From: RPQJ01 sp963732415
GTDB taxonomy: Bacteria; Pseudomonadota; Gammaproteobacteria; Steroidobacterales; Steroidobacteraceae
Assembly (NCBI GenBank): GCA_963732415.1
Contig: CAVSZK010000019.1
Span: forward strand, 682,001-746,000
DNA: 64,000 nucleotides
Direction of reading: 5' to 3'
The position numbers were made by a program, and so were the translations under genes. This document shows, one piece after another, positions 36,116 to 44,787 of the stretch (its first letter is position 1; every line of letters starts with the position of its first letter). The notes beneath the pieces were generated by a model. That model saw nothing but the letters and a program-made list of their open reading frames with translations, did no database searches and was not told where the DNA came from.

Positions 36116-36449
36116 AAACAACCAATTCCCGAATAGGGGTCTCCGAAGCGGTTCCCAATCCGAAAAGGATTCGGAAGAATTGGTCCGTCTCGGGAAGGGA
36201 GTACCCCAAGACATAGATGCGACTCGCTTCCCGAAGCTCCTTTGCGGCATGCTTCCAAACCTCGGAGAGGGACTTCTGGTACTCGCCTTTGCTTAGCGTT
36301 GGCGGAACGATAACCGGCTGAGCATTAACTTGGATGCCTAAATACTTTGGAATCGCTTCTGGGACGAGCCGACTGACACTGGCACGAACTGATCCTTTCT
36401 CCCCGGACATGGCGTAACGCACCCTGTAGTCGTGCAGATACCTATGCAT
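36116..36449 (-). pseudogene. 5' part of a SIR2-like gene, split by the IS21 element and lacking the N-terminal domain half
   Basis: Reads MHRYLHDYRVRYAMSGEKG, then VIVPPTLSKGEYQKSLSEVW and ASRIYVLGYSLPETDQFF. The last block is the conserved C-terminal half of SIR2-like (NADase/deacylase fold) proteins, common in defence genes. The N-terminal NAD-binding half (GAGxS) is missing, so the gene was truncated as well as disrupted. As it stands, translation runs through the target repeat into IS DNA and stops at 36030. GC content is clearly lower than in neighbouring genes. It begins 7 nt after the stop of the DUF11 gene, which may be a deletion junction. Confidence 0.75.
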
Positions 36450-36456
36450 CGGGAGG

Positions 36457-37626
36457 CTAACTATCTTTTGCGATTCCGCATCGCGCGAGCAGCAACGCGA
36501 TCACCAGGCTGGCAAGCGCCGCAAGCCGCAGTGGATACTCGACTGCGAACACAAGCGGCGCAAGCAGTATTCGTGTCAGGAGACGGAGCGACTCGTGCCT
36601 GGCGATCGCCGCCGCAATCGGCGGCGACTGCCGGTAATAGAAGCGGATGAACGCACGTCCAAGTGCAGTGCGCTTGAGGTACTTGTCACGGAACTGCCGC
36701 AGCGCCACGACGTGCGGTTCGAGCGTGGATCCGAATGCAGCGGTCGCGATGAAGCATCCGGTGCTCGAATCGTACGGCTCGTCGTAATAGTCGCAGTCCG
36801 GCGTCTTCGGGATGGATATGTTGTCCGTTCGCTGGTTATTGCCTGTTGCGTAGTCGGTGTCGGAACTCGACATCGCGAAATTGAACGTAACGTACTTCGT
36901 GCTGTTGAAATCAAGTGTTCCGGACTTCGCGTCGACCGTGACTGACGCGCCGGCCGGCAGGATCGCGAAGGTACAGCGCAGGCCGTCACACTGGTTACTC
37001 ACGAACCGGAGGTGCGGGACGATTTCGGGCGACTGCGCCATGTCGAGGTAGACCGCGTGTGCATCGTCCGGACCTGCATTGGACACCGTCACCCAGTACT
37101 TGAGCTCGAAGGAGTCGCCGCATCCGTGGGCATTCCCGCCGCTCGACACGATCACCAGGTCGGCACACTGATCCGCCACGTTCGACTTCACGGCAGCCAC
37201 GGCCCGGTTGTTCGAGGAGTCCGGATCCGTCGCCAGTGAAACCTCGGCGACGTTGACGCTGCAGATCGGTTGCGGAACGGCGACCACGATCGCCGGGACC
37301 ACCAGCGTGGCGCTGGCGCCATAAGCCAGCGAGCCAACGGACCAGTTGCCGGTCAGCGGGTCGTACGTGCCTGTGCTCGGGTATGCGGCCATCCCTGCGG
37401 GAATAGCCAGTTCCGGCGGCAACTTGTCCTGGACGACGACACTGTACGCGCTTGTAAGGCCGATGTTCCTGACGGTGACGGTGAACTCGACCGGCTGCCC
37501 GGGCGTCGGCACGATCGGGCTGACGCTCATCTGCAATGCAAGATCAGGTGCCGCCGACAGCACCTGGGGCAGCAACCCCAGTGTCGCAATCAGGCTGCAG
37601 CAGGCTCGCCCGAAACACGTGTCCAT
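36457..37626 (-). CDS. DUF11-domain exported protein with a C-terminal CFIATAA box and membrane anchor
   Basis: 389 residues. ATG at 37626 has GAGG eight bases upstream and gives signal peptide CFGRACCSLIATLGLLPQVL. Two DUF11-like beta domains follow (PTPGQPVEFTVTVRNIGLTS; FELKYWVTVSNAGPDDAHAV), then a C-terminal module with GCFIATAAFGSTLEPHVVAL and RQFRDKYLKRTALGRAF, and a hydrophobic tail (LRLAALASLVIALLLARCGI) that could anchor it. This C-terminal box recurs in exported proteins of many proteobacteria; its role is not known to me. It lies inside the tRNA-Ser island. Confidence 0.78.
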   Translation of the reverse strand: MDTCFGRACCSLIATLGLLPQVLSAAPDLALQMSVSPIVPTPGQPVEFTVTVRNIGLTSAYSVVVQDKLPPELAIPAGMAAYPSTGTYDPLTGNWSVGSLAYGASATLVVPAIVVAVPQPICSVNVAEVSLATDPDSSNNRAVAAVKSNVADQCADLVIVSSGGNAHGCGDSFELKYWVTVSNAGPDDAHAVYLDMAQSPEIVPHLRFVSNQCDGLRCTFAILPAGASVTVDAKSGTLDFNSTKYVTFNFAMSSSDTDYATGNNQRTDNISIPKTPDCDYYDEPYDSSTGCFIATAAFGSTLEPHVVALRQFRDKYLKRTALGRAFIRFYYRQSPPIAAAIARHESLRLLTRILLAPLVFAVEYPLRLAALASLVIALLLARCGIAKDS

Positions 37627-38070
37627 CCAAGACACCTCGACTCGGCCTTCCAGTCGCCGACGACCCCTGCCAATCGACGCCGGTACCACAGCCAGCCTAG
37701 TGCTGCCTCTATGCCGCACAATACGAGCTTCAGGAGTCGGGCGCAGGTATTAGTCCTTAAGCCTTTACCTCTACGGCAGTGCCCAACCGGCCGTCCATCG
37801 GCGCGCGCGACACCGGCGGTCGAACCCGGGCTGGTGGGAAATACGTATCTTGAGGAACGCCAAAGGTTCCACGCGTACAAGAAAAGCACAGGTATCTGGA
37901 GGCCGTCGCGAGCCCGGCACCTGCGCTCGAGACCTTGCTGCCGCTGTCGTGGCCATATCCGCCAAGCGGCTTCAAGGTCGCAGAATTTCGACGGGCTGCA
38001 TCGAGTGCCGCGACGTTGCGCCAGAGAAGCGCACAGGGAAGTACGCCCGTCGCAGCAAGGGAGAATGGAT
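37627..38070. other. Noncoding stretch within the island
   Basis: Between the divergent DUF11 and small acidic protein genes. No recognisable gene, RNA or riboswitch; in particular no GEMM-I blocks, unlike the two Ig genes. Presumably holds both promoters. Confidence 0.45.
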
Positions 38071-38265
38071 ATGGAACGCCAATACTACGTCGAGACGGAG
38101 CACGAGACTTCCGAAACCAGCGACCGCCTGGAAGCGGCACGCATTGCCGCCGAGTGGGTCAAACGCGGTTACAAGGTCGGGACGGTGGCCGTCGATGTGA
38201 CCGACGACTCCGTCCAACTGGTCGATGAAGCCGAATTGATGCCGGATCCCGATCACGCTCGGTGA
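38071..38265 (+). CDS. Small acidic protein of unknown function
   Basis: 64 residues starting MERQYYVETEHETSETSDRL, then EAARIAAEWVKRGYKVGTVA and VDVTDDSVQLVDEAELMPDP. The ATG at 38071 has AAGGGAG seven bases upstream; another ATG at 38065 is too close to that site. Strongly acidic with no membrane segment. The family is not recognised. It is the gene nearest the intact tRNA-Ser, where an integrase would normally be. Confidence 0.5.
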   Translation: MERQYYVETEHETSETSDRLEAARIAAEWVKRGYKVGTVAVDVTDDSVQLVDEAELMPDPDHAR

Positions 38266-38445
38266 GACCAGCACCGCCGTCCGATTCCGTTCCAGCCCTT
38301 TGCCGGCGATCGCATCGATGATCGGGCGCAAACACTCGCTGGCAAAGCCCTGCCGCCGCGCGCGCTACAGTTCCCTTGCGGGTGGCGCGGCAGGCACAGT
38401 GTCTGATACCAGTCCTCGCGAATCACAACGACGCCTGGCATGTGG

Positions 38446-38535
<90 letters not shown>

Positions 38536-38564
38536 TTCTCGAACCTTCCGCACTGATTCGGGTG

Positions 38565-39845
38565 TTAACCCTTGATGAGTTCGGCACCGCCCATGTATTT
38601 CCTGAGTACCTCCGGTACGACAACACCGCCGTCCGCCTGCTGGTAATTCTCCAGTACCGCGACCAGCGCGCGCCCGACTGCGACGCCCGACCCATTCAAT
38701 GTGTGAACAGGTTCCGGCTTGCCCGTGGCAGGGTTGCGCCACCTCGCTTGCATGCGTCGCGCCTGGAACGCCTCGCAGTTGCTGCACGACGAGATCTCGC
38801 GATATTTCTGCTGGCCTGGCAACCACACCTCGAGGTCGTAGGTTTTCGAGCTGCCGAATCCGACGTCGCCGCTGCACAGCGCGATCACGCGGTATGGCAG
38901 CTTCAGCCCCTGCAGCACCTTCTCGGCGCATCCCGTCAGTTCCTCGAGCGCCGCGTATGAATCCTCTGGCCGAACAACCTGCACCAGCTCAACCTTCTCG
39001 AACTGGTGCTGGCGGATCATCCCGCGCGTGTCCTTGCCGTAGGAGCCCGCCTCGGAGCGGAAACACGGAGTGTGCGCAACGTAGCGTCGCGGCAGCGTCG
39101 CGGCCTCCAGGATCGACTCGCGCGCGAGGTTGGTGACCGGCACCTCCGCGGTGGGAATCAGGAAAAGTTCCTGCTCGCCGGAGACGACCCTGAACAGGTC
39201 CGCCTCGAACTTCGGCAGCTGCCCCGTGCCGACCAGCGCCTGCCGGGCGACGAGGTACGGGGCGTACACCTCGGTGTAGCCGTGCTCGCCGGTGTGCAGG
39301 TCCAGCATGTACTGGATCAGCGCGCGATGCAGCCGCGCAAGTCCGCCCTTCAACACCACGAATCGTGCGCCCGAAATCCTGCCGGCCGCCTCGAAATCCA
39401 TCAGCGCAAGCTGCTCGCCGAGCGCGACATGGTCCTTCGGCTCGAAGTCGAATTCGCGCGGCGTACCCCAGCGCCGCAGCTCGACGTTGGCGGTTTCGTC
39501 CCGCCCGTCGGGCACGCTGTCGTGCAGCATGTTTGGCAAGCCCAGCACCAGTTCGTCGAACTCGGCCTGGACGGTGACCTGTTCCTTCTCGAGGCCCTCG
39601 AGCCGGCGAGCGAGTGTGTCGCCCTCCGCGACCAGCCCGGAGATGTCCTCGCCCTTGCCCTTCGCCATTCCGACCTTCTTGGCGTGGGCGTTGCGAGCCG
39701 CCCGCGTTTCGTCGGCCGACACCTGGGCCACCTTGCGACGCTCCTCGAGCGCGCGCAGGCTCTCGACATCCAGCGTGAAGCCGCGCCGCGCAAGGTTCCG
39801 GGCCACCGACTCCGGATCGGTACGAAGCAGTTTGGCGTCGAGCAT
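38565..39845 (-). CDS. serS: Seryl-tRNA synthetase
   Basis: 426 residues, class II synthetase that charges tRNA-Ser. The N-terminal start MLDAKLLRTDPESVARNLAR leads into the antiparallel coiled-coil tRNA-binding arm. The catalytic core has motif 2 FRSEAGSYGKDTRGMIRQHQF and KTYDLEVWLPGQQKYREISSC, with motif 3 GVAVGRALVAVLENYQ near the end. The start at 39845 gives the expected length. Order rarA-serS matches E. coli; the tRNA-Ser gene follows at once, so enzyme and one substrate tRNA are encoded together. Confidence 0.97.
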   Translation of the reverse strand: MLDAKLLRTDPESVARNLARRGFTLDVESLRALEERRKVAQVSADETRAARNAHAKKVGMAKGKGEDISGLVAEGDTLARRLEGLEKEQVTVQAEFDELVLGLPNMLHDSVPDGRDETANVELRRWGTPREFDFEPKDHVALGEQLALMDFEAAGRISGARFVVLKGGLARLHRALIQYMLDLHTGEHGYTEVYAPYLVARQALVGTGQLPKFEADLFRVVSGEQELFLIPTAEVPVTNLARESILEAATLPRRYVAHTPCFRSEAGSYGKDTRGMIRQHQFEKVELVQVVRPEDSYAALEELTGCAEKVLQGLKLPYRVIALCSGDVGFGSSKTYDLEVWLPGQQKYREISSCSNCEAFQARRMQARWRNPATGKPEPVHTLNGSGVAVGRALVAVLENYQQADGGVVVPEVLRKYMGGAELIKG

Positions 39846-39911
39846 GGTCAGGTCGTCCTGGGCACAGGGGTTAGGGAAAAGAAGGCGAATTGTACGAGAA
39901 ACAGTAAATCT

Positions 39912-39951
39912 GGTGCCTGGCACCGAATAAATAAATTCGGTGCCAGGCACC
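39912..39951. repeat. Double GGTGCC-type palindrome, copy A
   Basis: Two 13-bp near-palindromes, GGTGCCTGGCACC (39912-39924) and GGTGCCAGGCACC (39939-39951), form a larger 17-bp inverted repeat (GGTGCCTGGCACCGAAT and its complement) around an AT-rich spacer. It lies between rarA and serS and touches the rarA stop. A related element is at 56676-56715. Confidence 0.75.
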
Positions 39952-41255
39952 TATTTTCGTCGCCGTTCCAGCGCCTCGCGGATCTTGATCTCGAGACCGC
40001 GGTCCACCGGCTGGTAATAGCGCGTCGGCTCCATGCCTTCCGGAAAGTAAGTCTCGCCCGCCGCGTAGGCCTCGGGCTCGTCGTGCGCGTAGCGATAGCC
40101 CTTGCCGTAACCGAGTGATTTCATGAGCCCGGTGGGTGCGTTGCGCAGATGCAGCGGCACATCGAGTGTCCCGTGCTTCTTCGCATCGTCCATCGCCGCT
40201 CCGAACGCGACGTAGACCGCGTTACTCTTTGCGGCGCAGGCCATGAACACCACTGCCTGCGCGAGGGCAAGCTCGCCCTCGGGACTGCCCAGCCGCTCGT
40301 AGGTCTCACTAGCCTGCAGAGCAAGTGCCAGCGCGCGCGGATCGGCGTTACCGATGTCCTCCGACGCCATACGCAGAACTCGCCGTGCCACGTAGCGCGG
40401 GTCGCAGCCACCGTCCAGCATCCGGCAGAGCCAGTACAGTGCCGCATCGGGATCGGACCCCCGCACCGCCTTGTGCAGCGCCGAGATCTGGTCGTAGAAC
40501 TGTTCGCCCTTCTTGTCGAAGCGCCGGTAACCGCCGGAGGAGACCTCCGCTGCGATCTCCTCGGTGACTACGCCATCGCCGACCCGAGCGAGATCGAGCG
40601 CCACCTCGAGCAGGTTCAGCCCCCGCCGCGCATCGCCGTCGGCCGCCCTGGCAAGAGTGTCCATTGCGTCGGCATCGATTGCGGCGTGCTGGGCGTCGTC
40701 CCCCGCTTCGCGCTCGAGCGCCCGCCCGAGAACCTGTTTAACGTCGTCGTGGGGCAGTGAGCGGAGCACGTACACGCGCGCGCGCGACAGCAGGGCGCCG
40801 TTGATCTCGAACGAGGGGTTCTCGGTCGTCGCGCCGATGAAGCAGACTGTTCCATCCTCGACGAACGGCAGGAACGCGTCCTGCTGCGACTTGTTGAAGC
40901 GGTGCACCTCGTCGAGGAACAGCACGGTCTGTCGCCCCGATACCTGCTTAAGGGCCTTCGCCTGTTCCACCACGGCACGCACGTCCTTGACGCCGGCCAT
41001 CACGGCGGAGAGCGCGACGAACTCCGCGTCGCAGGTGCGCGCGACGAGCCGCGCGAGCGTCGTCTTTCCGGTGCCCGGCGGACCCCACAGCAGCATCGAA
41101 TGCAGGCTGCGGCCTTCCAGCATGCGCCGCAGAGGTTTGCCGGGTGCGAGCAGGTGTTCCTGGCCGACGAATTCGTCCAGCGCCGCAGGCCGCATGCGGT
41201 CGGCTAGCGGTCGCCAGCCGCTGTCTTGCTTGGTCTTCAGCGCGGACTCAGCCAC
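39951..41255 (-). CDS. rarA: Replication-associated recombination ATPase RarA (MgsA)
   Basis: 434 residues from a GTG at 41255. AAA+ ATPase related to clamp loaders, acting at stalled forks. Motifs: RPAALDEFVGQEHLL, Walker A LLWGPPGTGKTTLARLVA, Walker B VLFLDEVHRFNKSQQDAFLP, sensor GATTENPSFEINGALLSRA, and the C-terminal tetramerisation domain with SALHKAVRGSDPDAALYW and RRVLRMASEDIGNADPRAL. The start overlaps the VanZ-like gene by 19 bp. The frame stays open upstream, but homology begins at ALKTKQDSGWRPLADRMRP. It sits between lolA/vanZ and serS, as in E. coli apart from the extra gene. Confidence 0.95.
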   Translation of the reverse strand: MAESALKTKQDSGWRPLADRMRPAALDEFVGQEHLLAPGKPLRRMLEGRSLHSMLLWGPPGTGKTTLARLVARTCDAEFVALSAVMAGVKDVRAVVEQAKALKQVSGRQTVLFLDEVHRFNKSQQDAFLPFVEDGTVCFIGATTENPSFEINGALLSRARVYVLRSLPHDDVKQVLGRALEREAGDDAQHAAIDADAMDTLARAADGDARRGLNLLEVALDLARVGDGVVTEEIAAEVSSGGYRRFDKKGEQFYDQISALHKAVRGSDPDAALYWLCRMLDGGCDPRYVARRVLRMASEDIGNADPRALALALQASETYERLGSPEGELALAQAVVFMACAAKSNAVYVAFGAAMDDAKKHGTLDVPLHLRNAPTGLMKSLGYGKGYRYAHDEPEAYAAGETYFPEGMEPTRYYQPVDRGLEIKIREALERRRK

Positions 41256-41620
41256 AACTCGACCCGTTGCGCCCAGCCCCCGGTCAGTGCCAGCGCAAGC
41301 AGCATGCCGACGCCGATACCCGCGGCGTTCGCCACCATGTCGAACAACTCCGCGCTGCGACCGAGCCGCATCGCGCCCTGCGCGATCTCGACGCCGAGTC
41401 CGAGCACCAGCAGGCCCGTCACGACCTGCCAGTAGCGCGCACGCGGATACAGGCCCGTAAACCACACGGCGAGCGCGAAGTACGCGGTGAAGTGTTCCAG
41501 CTTGTCGAAGCCGCCCGGCGTGGGCAGCGGAAGGTCGGGTGTCAGGCTGGCATAGAGGATTACGCCAACGAGAGCCACGCTGATCGCCAGCCAAAAGTAC
41601 CGGTAGCGCAACGGGATCAT
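41237..41620 (-). CDS. VanZ-like small membrane protein
   Basis: 127 residues with four hydrophobic segments: YFWLAISVALVGVILYASL, FTAYFALAVWFTGLY, WQVVTGLLVLGLGVEIAQG and VANAAGIGVGMLLALAL. The segments DKLEHFTAYFAL and GVEIAQGAMRLGRSAELFDM are the conserved VanZ/teicoplanin-resistance-like pattern. In Gram-negatives the function is unknown. It is inserted between lolA (5 bp upstream) and rarA (overlapping), an addition to the usual ftsK-lolA-rarA order. Confidence 0.85.
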   Translation of the reverse strand: MIPLRYRYFWLAISVALVGVILYASLTPDLPLPTPGGFDKLEHFTAYFALAVWFTGLYPRARYWQVVTGLLVLGLGVEIAQGAMRLGRSAELFDMVANAAGIGVGMLLALALTGGWAQRVELWLSPR

Positions 41621-41625
41621 CGCCG

Positions 41626-42270
41626 CTACGGCTTCGCGTCGCCGATGACGTCGGCGCCCTTCGGGGGCGTGAACTGGAACAACGCTGGATCGAGTTTCCG
41701 GTTGAGCACTACATCGCTGAAATTGAGTTCAGTGCTCTGCCCGAGCTTGTCCACCAGCTGCATCGCGACCAATCCACCACGATCGTTGAAGCCCAGGCTC
41801 ACGCTCTCGAAATCCGAACCGTGCTGCTTCGGCTCGAGGCGGCACCAGGTCCATTCGCCGTCGCGCTTGACCGGTCCGCCGGTGAAGCTCTCCCCGACCG
41901 AGCCGGCCCCGGACAGCAGCATGGCCGGTGTCGAGCCCAGGCCCGATTCCAGCGGCCGCACCGTGACTTGCTGGAGGTCCTCGTCGTACAGCCAGAGCTT
42001 GCGGCCGTCGGCGACGATCACCTGCACGTAGGGGTCGCGGTAGTCCCAGCGGAAGCGATCCGGCCGCGACAACGACAGCGTGCCGGTCACACGGCTGCTG
42101 ATCTGCCCGTCGCGGTTGCGCACAACCTGCACGAAATCCGCTGACAGTGTCTTCACGGACTCGAGCCACGTTTCGACGCGCGCGAGCGAATCTTCTGCGG
42201 CTGCGGCCGGCAACGCAGCGAGCACCAGTGCGGCGGCAAGCAAGCTGCCCAGGAGGCTTCTGCGGATCAT
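41626..42270 (-). CDS. lolA: Outer-membrane lipoprotein carrier protein LolA
   Basis: 214 residues. Periplasmic chaperone that ferries lipoproteins from LolCDE to LolB. Signal peptide IRRSLLGSLLAAALVLAALP (cleaved near AAAAE), then a LolA barrel: LESVKTLSADFVQVVRNRDG, GTLSLSRPDRFRWDYRDPYV, GRKLWLYDEDLQQVTVRPL and ending LDPALFQFTPPKGADVIGD. Lies 8 bp downstream of ftsK, standard gene order. Confidence 0.96.
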   Translation of the reverse strand: MIRRSLLGSLLAAALVLAALPAAAAEDSLARVETWLESVKTLSADFVQVVRNRDGQISSRVTGTLSLSRPDRFRWDYRDPYVQVIVADGRKLWLYDEDLQQVTVRPLESGLGSTPAMLLSGAGSVGESFTGGPVKRDGEWTWCRLEPKQHGSDFESVSLGFNDRGGLVAMQLVDKLGQSTELNFSDVVLNRKLDPALFQFTPPKGADVIGDAKP

Positions 42271-42278
42271 GCTAGTGC

Positions 42279-44588
42279 TCAGTCAGATTCCGGCGGCGGC
42301 GGCGCGATCACTTCACGGCTGCCGTTCGATTGCAGAGGCCCCACCAACCCGGCCGCCTCCATCGCCTCGATCATGCGGGCCGCACGGTTGTAGCCGATCT
42401 TCAGCCTGCGCTGCACGCCAGAGATCGATGCCCTGCGACTCTCGACCACGATGCGCACGGCCTCGTCGTACAGCGGGTCCTGCTCCGGATCGCCACCCTC
42501 ATCGCCGTTGCCGCCAGGCTCGCCCGACAGGCCAGGAATCGGCGCCGACGGACCGTCCAGAATCTCTTCCATGTACGACGGTGGCCCGGCGGCCTTCAGG
42601 CGACCGACGACGCGGTGTACTTCGGCGTCCGACACGAAGGCGCCATGCACGCGCACCGGCAGCGACGTTCCTGGCTGCAGGAACAGCATGTCGCCGTGGC
42701 CCAGCAGCGCTTCCGCGCCGCTCTGGTCCAGGATGGTGCGCGAGTCGACCTTGGCCGACACCTGGAATGCGATTCGCGTCGGAATGTTGGCCTTGATGAG
42801 GCCGGTGATCACGTCCACGGACGGTCGTTGCGTCGCGAGGATCAGGTGTATGCCCGACGCGCGCGCCTTCTGCGCCAGGCGTGCGATCAGTTCCTCGACC
42901 TTCTTGCCGACGATCATCATCAGGTCGGCGAGTTCGTCCACCACCACGACGATGAACGGCAGCGGCTCCACGATCGAGACCATGTACGGGTCGCCACCGG
43001 GCGGCAGTCGTTTCAGCTCGAGCGGGTCGCGCATCGGCGTACCCGCATCGGCGAGGTCTTTCACCTTGCGATTGAAACCCGCGAGGTTGCGGACACCCGC
43101 GGCAGCCATCAGCTGGTAGCGCCGCTCCATCTCGGCCACGCACCAGCGCAACGCGTTGGCCGCCTGCTTCATGTCCGTCACGACCGGTACAAGCAGGTGA
43201 GGGATGCCCTCGTAGACCGAAAGCTCCAGCATCTTCGGGTCGATCATGATCATCCGCACATGCTCGGCGGACGACTTGTACAGCAGCGACAGTACCATCG
43301 CGTTGATCGCGGTCGACTTGCCCGAGCCGGTCGTACCGCCGACCAGCAGGTGCGGCATCCGCGCCAGGTCCGCAACGACCGGATTGCCGCCTATGTCCTT
43401 GCCGAGTACCAGCGCGAGCGCCGAGCCCATCTCGTCGTAGGTCTTCGACTTGATGATCTCGCCGAGCGTGACGATCTCGCGCGCCTCGTTCGGTATCTCG
43501 AGACCCATCGTGGACTTGCCGGGGATGATCTCGACCACACGCACGCTCACGGCTGACAGCGCGCGAGCGAGATCCTTCGCGAGATGCGAGATCTGCGCGA
43601 CCTTCACGCCGGGCGCGGGACGCACTTCAAACCGCGTGATGACCGGGCCCGGGTGAACTTCGACGACTTCGGCCTCGACACCGAAATCGCGCAGCTTCAA
43701 CTCGACGAGACGCGACATTGCCTCGAGCGCCTCGGGCGAATAGCCGCCCTTGCGCGCCGGCGCGTCGTCCAGCAGCGAGAGCTCCGGCAGCTCGGTGGAG
43801 CCGAGACGCTCGAACATCGTGACCTGCTTTTCCTTCTCGACGCGCTCGCTCTTCTCGACCCTGGGCGCAATGGCCTCGATCTTCGGAGGCTTGCGTTCCG
43901 CGGCCTTCTTCTGTTCCTCGCGCACGATCTCCTGGCGCGCCTGCTTCACCTCGCGCCCGGCCTTGACGTCGCGCGCCGTGGAGCTGCGGTCCTTCGCCCA
44001 GGCAATCGCGGCGAGCACACCGCCGCCAATACGATCCATGACGTCCAGCCAGGAGATGCCCGTGCAAAGAGAAACCGAGCCCAGCCAGACGGCCAGCAGC
44101 AGCAGCGTCGCTCCGAGCGGACTCAAGGCAGCGGCCAGCCCGTCACCTACCAGCGAACCGACCTGTCCGCCCGCCGTATACGGCAGCGAGCCTGCATCGA
44201 AATGCAGCGCCGCGAGTCCGCAGCTGCTGGCGAGCGCCAGCACGAACCCCCCGGAGCGCAATGCGGTCGTGCGCCGGTCGAAGGGCTCGGAACTGCGCCT
44301 CTCCTGGAACAGCGCCCAGCCGGCAAATGCCAGCATCAGCGGGAACAGGAAGGCGGGTCCACCGAACAGCACGAAGAACAGGTCGGACAGCCAGGCGCCG
44401 AACGGACCGATCATGTTGGTGATCGGTCCCGATTGCCCGGTCGACGAGAATGCCGGGTCGGCGCTGTCGTAGGTCGCCAGCGCCACCAGCAGGATCAGCG
44501 CCAGCGCCCCGAAAACCCACAGCGCGCTTTCGCGCAGGCCTCGGGCGACGCCAGACGCCGCGTCGTTCTTCAATTCAGTCCTGGCCAC
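42279..44588 (-). CDS. ftsK: DNA translocase FtsK
   Basis: 769 residues. Four or five N-terminal membrane helices (WVFGALALILLVALATY; LFFVLFGGPAFLFPLMLAF; TLLLLAVWLGSVSLCTGIS) are followed by a short charged linker, the motor domain with Walker A VGGTTGSGKSTAINAMVLSL (about residue 417) and Walker B IVVVVDELADLMM, RecA-like core SRTILDQSGAEALLGHGDML, and a C-terminal gamma winged helix (ASISGVQRRLKIGYNRAARM) for KOPS recognition. The linker is much shorter than in E. coli, as in most relatives. It resolves chromosome dimers and moves terminus DNA at the division septum. Divergent from trxB. Confidence 0.97.
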   Translation of the reverse strand: MARTELKNDAASGVARGLRESALWVFGALALILLVALATYDSADPAFSSTGQSGPITNMIGPFGAWLSDLFFVLFGGPAFLFPLMLAFAGWALFQERRSSEPFDRRTTALRSGGFVLALASSCGLAALHFDAGSLPYTAGGQVGSLVGDGLAAALSPLGATLLLLAVWLGSVSLCTGISWLDVMDRIGGGVLAAIAWAKDRSSTARDVKAGREVKQARQEIVREEQKKAAERKPPKIEAIAPRVEKSERVEKEKQVTMFERLGSTELPELSLLDDAPARKGGYSPEALEAMSRLVELKLRDFGVEAEVVEVHPGPVITRFEVRPAPGVKVAQISHLAKDLARALSAVSVRVVEIIPGKSTMGLEIPNEAREIVTLGEIIKSKTYDEMGSALALVLGKDIGGNPVVADLARMPHLLVGGTTGSGKSTAINAMVLSLLYKSSAEHVRMIMIDPKMLELSVYEGIPHLLVPVVTDMKQAANALRWCVAEMERRYQLMAAAGVRNLAGFNRKVKDLADAGTPMRDPLELKRLPPGGDPYMVSIVEPLPFIVVVVDELADLMMIVGKKVEELIARLAQKARASGIHLILATQRPSVDVITGLIKANIPTRIAFQVSAKVDSRTILDQSGAEALLGHGDMLFLQPGTSLPVRVHGAFVSDAEVHRVVGRLKAAGPPSYMEEILDGPSAPIPGLSGEPGGNGDEGGDPEQDPLYDEAVRIVVESRRASISGVQRRLKIGYNRAARMIEAMEAAGLVGPLQSNGSREVIAPPPPESD

Positions 44589-44787
44589 CGATAGTCACCT
44601 GAAAGATCAATACTTTCGCGTAAGCGTATGAATTTAAGAAGATTACCGGGATGCTTCAGTCGACGCCAGCTGGACGTGTCCGGCGACGTCGAACCGCCCG
44701 CGAGCGGCTGTTTTGCCGCGGGACGGGTTGTTGCTTACCATGCCGCGCCCCCGTCCGGTCACGGCGCCAAAGCCTGAGGAAGTATAC

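Noticed and set aside
36457..37626. DUF11 protein as a third member of the c-di-GMP riboswitch group
   Set aside because: Its 5' region (37627-38070) contains no GEMM-I blocks on either strand.
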